Below, in pieces: positions 55,195 to 62,000 of a stretch of 62,000 bases of DNA (its first letter is position 1; every line of letters starts with the position of its first letter). This stretch comes from Acanthaster planci (taxonomy: Eukaryota > Echinodermata > Asteroidea > Valvatida > Acanthasteridae): NCBI RefSeq assembly GCF_001949145.1, contig NW_019091509.1, positions 32,616 to 94,615 of the forward strand. The letters are read 5' to 3'. The notes under the pieces are model-generated. The model had not been told where the DNA came from. It did no database searches and worked only from the letters and a program-made list of their open reading frames with translations. Both the position numbers and the translations under genes were made by a program.

Positions 55195-57480
55195 GCTTTA
55201 CATCGAGAATGAACGTCACAGACTCTTTATGCCCAACAGCTGATCATAAGATGTAATCCAAGATGGCGGAATAACAAATAGGTGAAGTCATTGTCAACAG
55301 GCCTATAAAGTATGTGTGCATACATATGTACATTGTAACAACCAAAGTGCTGTACCATTAGCGACCAGAGTTCCATCCCGCACATGTACATATGAATACC
55401 TGCATGGACATTGTACACACTAGGAAATGACAATTTGGTGGAAGAATTTTAACAGAGAGAAGTTTTAACATATGCAAGTAACTTTTCAAATGGATATAGA
55501 GGAAACATTTTTTGGATGTTAGTCTATTAGGTAGGCATTTTATGAACAAATACTGACAGCTCCATCTCTTAATGTACATGTATACTGCCTGGATGTGATT
55601 TCCCTACAAAAATGAAGTGACAATTTGGGTGGATGTCATATTGCAGACAGAATGTGATGCCGTTATGCATCACCTATAAAATCACGAGCCGGAAATGAAA
55701 TCAAGCTTTATGTGATTTTGGTTAAATGTATGGTCAGACCATGAATGCGATTTTGGAAAGATGTACACATAAGATGTGTTATTGGACACTAAGCACATAA
55801 TCCTGGATGTCATTTCTGACTCGGATGTGATTCTAGTTGTGTAGATGTGATCCAATCCAAGCACATCGTCTGTTCATTTGTGCAGAGAAATCACATTTAC
55901 ACCAATCACTTTCAGGACTCAGTAGCCTTCTATGATGATCTGATGAGCATTGCATATTCCGGAGATTTGTTTTAGTACACCATTTGAAGCAGTCAGTAAT
56001 GCTTTGTATGAGAACAGCACTGCAAAAGTATAACATTTTCAGATTCAAGCGCATTCTTCAACAGATGACATTTTTGCTTACCTTGCTGAAATCAAGCAGG
56101 GAAAAACTTTCGCAACAGCCATGGACCATAGTACCGGGGTACCAGTACCTCTTCAATGAAAGTTAACCTGAACATAAAGAAAAAATTTGAAAAAGTTACG
56201 AGTGGTATCTACTAACAGATTTAAATTTGATACTGTACGTGTACATTGCGACACTTGCTCAAACGCAGAATGGTACTCAGATAAATGAATGCTCTAAACA
56301 CCACATTAAACATCCCGAATTCTGTATAAAACAAGCAAACGGAAAAAGTACAGGTCTACTACATGAAAATCAACTTTGATATCAACAACTTTTACACATG
56401 TACAACTGTACGTAAACTTGTACAGGTACATGTAGGAATAAGAGTATACATTTTTGTTGCATTCAGTGACAATTTTATGGTTATAGTACACTTTGAGGCA
56501 CATGGTTTCACAATACTTATTGTCAACGTTGTTGATTTTTTTGGCGATAACAAAGCCAATACATGAGTTTTTTTTTTCAATTACAATTTAACACTCTTTA
56601 ATTTAAACTTGACAGAAATTAGAATATAATTACTTGCATCATACCATTTGGACAATTTCAAAGAATTCAATTCAGACGTTTCCCTGTACAAAAAAGTTTA
56701 AAAAGTAGAGCTTCTTGGAAGGCTTTTTAAAAAAGTGATTGACTTTGACGTTGTATGAGCATTTCTTTATTAAGAATATTCTGTCTTTATCAAGAACACT
56801 GATTAGTAGTGAATGTCAAAAAGTACAGACACATACATGTACAAGTATTGCACACGTACTTTGATATTACTTTGCCAAATTCCACAGTGTGCACTGCATA
56901 TATATGTACGTAGGGTTTTAAGCCCACTTTGACATATTCTGGTGTGCACTGCGTATACGTAGAGTTTTAAGCCCAGTATTCAGTTACTTTATTAAATTGA
57001 TTGGAGTACATGTACATGCCGACTCGCTTCCACAGCCACAAGTTTGGCCCCCCGCGCCAGGATGTACATGTACATGTATGTACGACGACTCTGAGACACA
57101 AAGTGATCTCCTAGGTATAGTGTATACACACACAGTACATGGTGCAAGTGTTGGCATGGAAAAACTACTGTGGTTATTTCCTTGAAATCGGCGAGTCACG
57201 TGTGGACAATAAGACTAGCCAAATTCCTATGGCAGTAGACAGTATATACAAGCTGACTACACTACTACTCACATTACAAAGACATTCTACTAAAGAGGCA
57301 GTCAGATTGGATTGGAGAGGTTTGACCTAAGACCACTCCCGGCCAAAATCTGAATTTGATCTGATTCCAAGTGCCATAACTCAATCCAATCCGATCCAAT
57401 CTAATAGCCTTCATGGTACAGTTTAAATCAATGCAAATCCTGCAACAAAATGCTGAATCTGATGCAAGGTATATACACAA
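55195..57480. other. No gene recognised
   Basis: A repeated theme at 55570-55880 (GGATGTGATTTC, GGATGTCATATTG, AGAATGTGATGCC, GGATGTCATTTCTGACTCGG, AGATGTGATCC) suggests a weak tandem of ~30-50 bases. Near 57300-57400 the words AATCTGA.TTTGATCTGATTCC and CAATCCAATCCGATCCAATC also appear at 60060-60145. Nothing else identified. Confidence 0.3.
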
Positions 57481-57895
57481 ATGTCATACAGCAAGGCAAG
57501 TCAAACATTCTTCCTCAGGAAACTAAAGATATTCCTGGTAGATCACATCATTTTGACTCTGTTTTATCAATCAGTGATTCAGAGTGTACTGGTGATTAAT
57601 CTCATACTATGGTAACATCTATGGTGTGGAAAAAAGAAAGGTTGAAAGTCCAAGGAAAGTTATACAGCATTTTCTTTGGTGTAGACCTGTCTACAATTCA
57701 ATCACTGATTGATTCCAAGAAACTAGCTGAAACAAGTGTAATTATGAAGGACTAATCTCTCCCTCTCCATGCTTATTACATTTTTAATTGATCAGATGTT
57801 TGGTTATGTGTCCCTATAACATGTACTGCTCACTTTAGACAGTCGTTCGTTCCAAGTTCTATCCATAAATTGAATGCAACTGCTGCACGTCAGTA
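57480..57895 (+). pseudogene. LINE (L2/CR1-like) C-terminal relic
   Basis: The plus strand reads QTFFLRKLKIFLVDHIILTL followed by FYQSVIQSVL (57506-57595). After frameshifts it ends FRQSFVPSSIHKLNATAARQ (about 57836-57893). These match the C-terminal tail of L2/CR1-type reverse transcriptases ('--YFLRKL--F-V----L--FY-S-I-SVL' and 'R---SF-P-AI--LN'). The part between is decayed and shortened. An AT-rich tail follows, with AATAAAGAATCAATCAATCT at 58106, compatible with a LINE 3' end. Confidence 0.75.
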
Positions 57896-57899
57896 GTTA

Positions 57900-60800
57900 C
57901 ATGTAAGATGACCACTGTTATTTAGATGAATATTTTATAAATTATAATTTTATTACGTACATGTATAGTGTATAACTAGATTATTTTAAATATTTATTTT
58001 TAATATTTTAATAATTTCTTTCTCTAAACTTTTATTTGGTAAATATGGTATGAGGATTTTACAAAACTTTGCCAACAGAAGAAGAATTTCTATTTTATTG
58101 ACTAATAAAGAATCAATCAATCTAAATCTGACAAAATCTAATCAGGTAATAAGAATTTGAAGTGAACTTTGTGAATCATCAACGTATTGTAAAATCGACA
58201 AATAGTATGTATCTGCTAACAACCAGGACATAAATTCTCGACAAATTTTAGGTTGTAAATTGAGATGTCATCATTTTTTTTGCTTTCCGCTTCCATTTAA
58301 GTGTATATGGAAAAGCCTTTACTTTATTCATTTGTTTTGCTTATTTTTTTTATTTTGGTTCCGCTAACCCCATGCATACATGTACTTAATACATGTGTAT
58401 TCCACTCTCAAACTTGAGTTAGGTAAGAACCCTTGAGAAATCTGTGTCCTGCGAGACTGGCGTCATGACATCATTAGATATAGAATTACAAGCAATTCAA
58501 ATTTGATATTAATCTTTAAAAAATCTGTAACTAATAAATCATGAGTTCCTGTGTCTTGCTTATTTTGGAAAGTGATTTGAGGTCTTTATTTTTTTATCAG
58601 TATGTAACATCACCAGACTCTTGATACAGGTTGAAACGGGAAGTGCCTTTAAATTTGTTTTTAAATAGGTAAAAGATGTGAACTTGCTTTCAGCAGTGTT
58701 TCTCCAGTCAAGTGGTATCCTTCAAAACTTGGACTAGTGAAGTCATCAAATGCTCCAGTGCCCCTTTGGCAACAGGTTGAAAAACTCAAATGTATTTTGT
58801 TTGATATCTGTGAAGTTTGCCGTAATCACTTGAAAAGTACATAGAAGATAAACATGACATTTATGTCTACAGAGTACCAATGTGAGAGAAAATTGGGCCT
58901 GATGTTGTCATCAGACCCAAAGTTTCAATGAACAGATGAAAAGAAACTCACAAAAAATCAGTCCCAATATAGTTTTGAAGTGCCCATCAAGTGATAGAGT
59001 AAATACCAGCATTACTTGTCCACGGCAAAGGACTTGTCTTATTGTTCGTCTTATTGTTTGCCTGCAGTCTGTCGCTTCAACAGTCAATACCTCCAATGCT
59101 AGACCCACTGTAAGCATGGCTTGCTGTGTGCAATAAGCCATTGGGGCTTTCGCACTGTGCCAGCAACCTTGTGGCAATGAAAGCAAGAGTGCGTGTATAA
59201 TAGAGGATTTTCAGTCTCGTGATTTTTGACAGTCGGCGCTCAATTTACATGGAAGTGCGCAGACATATGCGCACCTTCAAAGTCTCTCAACATTTTGCAG
59301 TACACGAAACTGCCAACAGAAATACACACATTTGAAAATGCACATGCCTCCACAGACATGGTGCACAATTTTTCCTGATTTGCCTTTGCCCGTCAAGTTA
59401 CCTTATGTGAAAAACCTGTATGCATGTACATGTACATATTCAGCTGAGATTTCATGACTGTCATGCTTTTTCAATGAGACAGGCATATTCATTGCTGTGA
59501 AACCAAGTCAGTCTGTGGTCTAGCAGCAATTTGTTTTAATATAAACCTTCAAAATGTACCTTTGTGTTATTCTGAACTTTTGGTTTACTATTTGAAAAAG
59601 TATTTTACTGCTTTTTTATGCAAATGGTTTTTCCATATTCATGAGCAAAATTGTGATGTCATCCTAGAAAAAAGCCTCAATGTTACATTGTTTTGTACAT
59701 AAAAAAAGTGTTCCATTTTTATAAATTTTGTTGGACTGAACTTTTCTTTTCTTTTATGATTCATTGTTCTTTAAGTCTGGATGGAGACAAAATTTTGCTG
59801 AATGCATTCCTGCATGGTTATTCATACAAAATGAATTCATAAAAAGAAAAGGGATCATGTCAACTAGGGCCCCAGGAGGTTTTGGACTATTGGTTACAGT
59901 GTGTGCAGAAAAAAAGGAAACATGTTCAGCACAAATTTTACTTATCAATTTATTTGAGATGACAAACAAGTTCTTGCATATAACACAAGTTTAAGAAAGA
60001 GTCAGATTTTATCAAAGTTTGTCAGATTACTGGTATTAAAGCAATCAATCCAGCCCAATGTATCAATTCAAATCGGATCCTAATCCAAATGAACCACCTT
60101 CAGTCTGATCCAATCTGAAGTCAGATTCCAAATCAGATCAGGGAAAGATATCCACATGGACGTCACTTGACACCCTGGAACCAAACCGTGTGGGACTGGT
60201 CAGAAACATTTTAAGTATTTTCTAAGTAAATACTCAAATATTTCCACTGCTAAATTTGACTTTTTGGATGTTACTGCTTTCAGGTCACTGCAGGGTAAAA
60301 TTAGTGGCGTCCGTTGATTGAAGTTTTTCCCAGATCAGATTTGGGTCACAAGTGAACATTTTCACATGCCTTTGCTCAGTGCAATCCTGACATTTGCACA
60401 AAACTGGATTTATCATACTCCCTCCTTAGTAATCCAACGAATGGATTACATTCAAAGGCAACTGTTGAGCACACGTATTAATAAGATTTTACTTAGCAGG
60501 TTTACAGACACCTTTTTTGTGGAAGCTTTGATAGATAAGTGCAATTTTAGGCATAGTCAATGGGCACATTCAGGATCACATAGCATTTCAAACCAATAAA
60601 AATTTGGAACTGTGAGGTACACGGAGTGAGCCTCACATTTCTGGGAATATTCAGGATCTTTTGAGAGGGTGGTGAGTAAAAGTTCCAATTTTTTTTTTAA
60701 GAAAAAGTCAGGCGCATGGTTTTAAAACTATACGTCATCAGATTTAAAGAGATAGGCCTATACATCAGTTTCAATGGCTTTAGGGGAAGATTTGATTGAG

Positions 60801-61224
60801 AAAGTGGCTGCATTGAAAACCCATTGCATTACGAATTCATAAAAAAATCATAGGGCTGCACAGGCAAGTCACACGGAGTAGGCGTGGTGACTCGCAGACT
60901 TTCTGTATAGAACACAGTTACGGAACAGGACCAAAAAATAGCTCATTACGCCCATACTCAGCCACAGGTGTTCATAGCATTTAGCACCCTGTTCCTATGA
61001 TAGGGGAACAAATTCTACTTTTTCGAAACAACTGATCTAAACAAGTTGTTGGTGATATCCTTTTTTATATCAAAAAGAAAAGAGAACAGGGCTTTTGGTA
61101 TTTAAGTGAAATATGGGGTAAACCAGCAGTGTACATGACCGTACTGAACACTTCCTGAGCAGTGCACTACTCCGTCATGCCCTAAAGACCTAAAGACCCT
61201 ATAATAAAAACAGCAAACTTATAT
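57900..61224. other. No gene recognised; small hairpins
   Basis: No coding family seen. Two hairpins share the loop word ACACGGAGT: TGTGAGG...CCTCACA at 60611-60637 and GCAAGTCAC...GTGACTCGC at 60863-60895. The block at 60045-60145 (TCAGTCTGATCCAATCTGAA) resembles 57300-57400. Open frames at 58911-59186, 59764-59994 and 60318-60599 match nothing that I know. Confidence 0.3.
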
Positions 61225-61964
61225 AACTACCAGGCTTGAGTGTATTTTGCAACACTGAACCTATATTATTGGCAAAAAAATGAGATTCTGTCCACCATCC
61301 TCATCATCTCATCCCTCGACTATCTGCACACATCTATATTCTCTGTCGCCGTATGTCACGTGACTAAACAGGCACAGCATATTCACGTAACAAACGTTTA
61401 TGTTGCTTTGGATACCAGTCCCTATGATTGCATCCTCAACTCCATGGGCTGTGTGCGCATTCCTTCACTGGTTGTGTAGAATACGAAAATGATGCTAATT
61501 GGCTATTCAGGATGAATGTACATGAAGGTAAAGTCAGTCACGTGCAAATTTAAAAAGCTGCAGGCTTGCACCCACATATTCTCTTGTACGTCAGGCACAC
61601 TTAAATCTGCGTCGCTTGTAAACACACTGACATAAGTCCCAATTTAAATATCCCAAATAGTAGGATATTTAAATACATGTAATACAATACAGGGGTTAGA
61701 TCATGCAAGGCACGGTGGGAACCAAACATGGCGCAGCAAGATCGTTCCCATGGGAAAGAAGTTGCTATGATTGTTACTACCCTCATAAAGATTATGTATA
61801 GAGACTTCAGGGAAAAGCTGTGGTCTGGGAACCACACTATAAAGTATGGCAGATGTATGTGGATTGTAGAGGGATGAGAGGGTGAGGATGGTATAGAAAA
61901 AAATCAATTTTTTTTGCCAATAATATAGGTTACATGCTACAAACCATACTCAAGCCTGGTAGTT
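61225..61964. repeat. Long-armed foldback element, ~740 bp
   Basis: The left end AACTACCAGGCTTGAGT (61225-61241) is repeated perfectly in inverse at 61948-61964. Further in, AACCTATATTATTGGCAAAA at 61258 faces the inverse of 61903-61932. CACCATCCTCATCATCTCAT then CCCTCGACTATC (61292 on) faces the minus-strand CACCCTCTCATCCCTCTACA near 61885-61860. Arms of at least 150 bases and a ~400-base centre with no coding domain indicate a foldback/MITE element. Target duplication is not clear. Confidence 0.82.
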
Positions 61965-62000
61965 CCATATAGTAGCGATTGCATACAGTTTGCATTTAAC

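Noticed and set aside
1-62000. CRISPR arrays, operons, bacterial ribosome-binding sites, rRNA
   Set aside because: None seen. Spliced exons and animal transposons show this is eukaryotic nuclear DNA; the tandem arrays lack repeat-spacer structure.

Overview
This window is AT-rich animal nuclear DNA, most likely from a marine invertebrate. The evidence is one intron-rich vertebrate-type gene with GT-AG splice sites in a sea of degraded transposons, no prokaryotic gene packing, and repeated self-complementary TACATGTACATGTA words. I cannot name the species from the sequence.

The one host gene I can assign with confidence is phosphatidylethanolamine N-methyltransferase (PEMT), on the minus strand. 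Five coding exons at 44448-44335, 18070-17955, 16839-16694, 13326-13215 and 6771-6633 join in phase through perfect GT/AG borders into a 208-residue product. That is close to the usual ~200 residues. The gene spans about 38 kb because intron 1 is about 26 kb. The open reading frames longer than these exons are mostly repeat DNA or shadows. Two other exon-like segments (53148-53267 plus; 55194-54942 minus) have good splice borders but no recognised family.

Layout. 1-4.7 kb: foldback repeat, a dispersed ~1 kb repeat with two copies here and a third at 43.4 kb, and an eight-unit tandem array. 4.7-6.3 kb: little recognisable. 6.3-44.4 kb: PEMT, whose introns hold a 1.56 kb element with TTA target duplications (Harbinger-like), Tc1-type transposase remnants, hAT-, pogo- and foldback-type MITEs, tRNA-derived SINE pieces, a minisatellite, a broken DIRS-type tyrosine-recombinase retrotransposon (35.3-38.0 kb), two decayed hammerhead-ribozyme-like motifs (39.1 and 41.6 kb) and two tandem arrays. 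45.5-46.2 kb: LINE reverse-transcriptase remnant. 49.4-53.1 kb: a Polinton/Maverick (polintovirus-like) fossil with packaging ATPase, major capsid protein, a small conserved protein and protein-primed DNA polymerase B, all broken and with an internal deletion. 57.5-57.9 kb: 3' end of a second LINE. 61.2-62.0 kb: a long-armed foldback element.

The mobile genes are all decayed. No complete autonomous element and no obviously functional new system is visible. The most noteworthy items are the PEMT gene with changes in both AdoMet-contact motifs, the polintovirus fossil with its convergent deletion junction, and the pair of hammerhead-like motifs that have lost opposite halves of the catalytic core.
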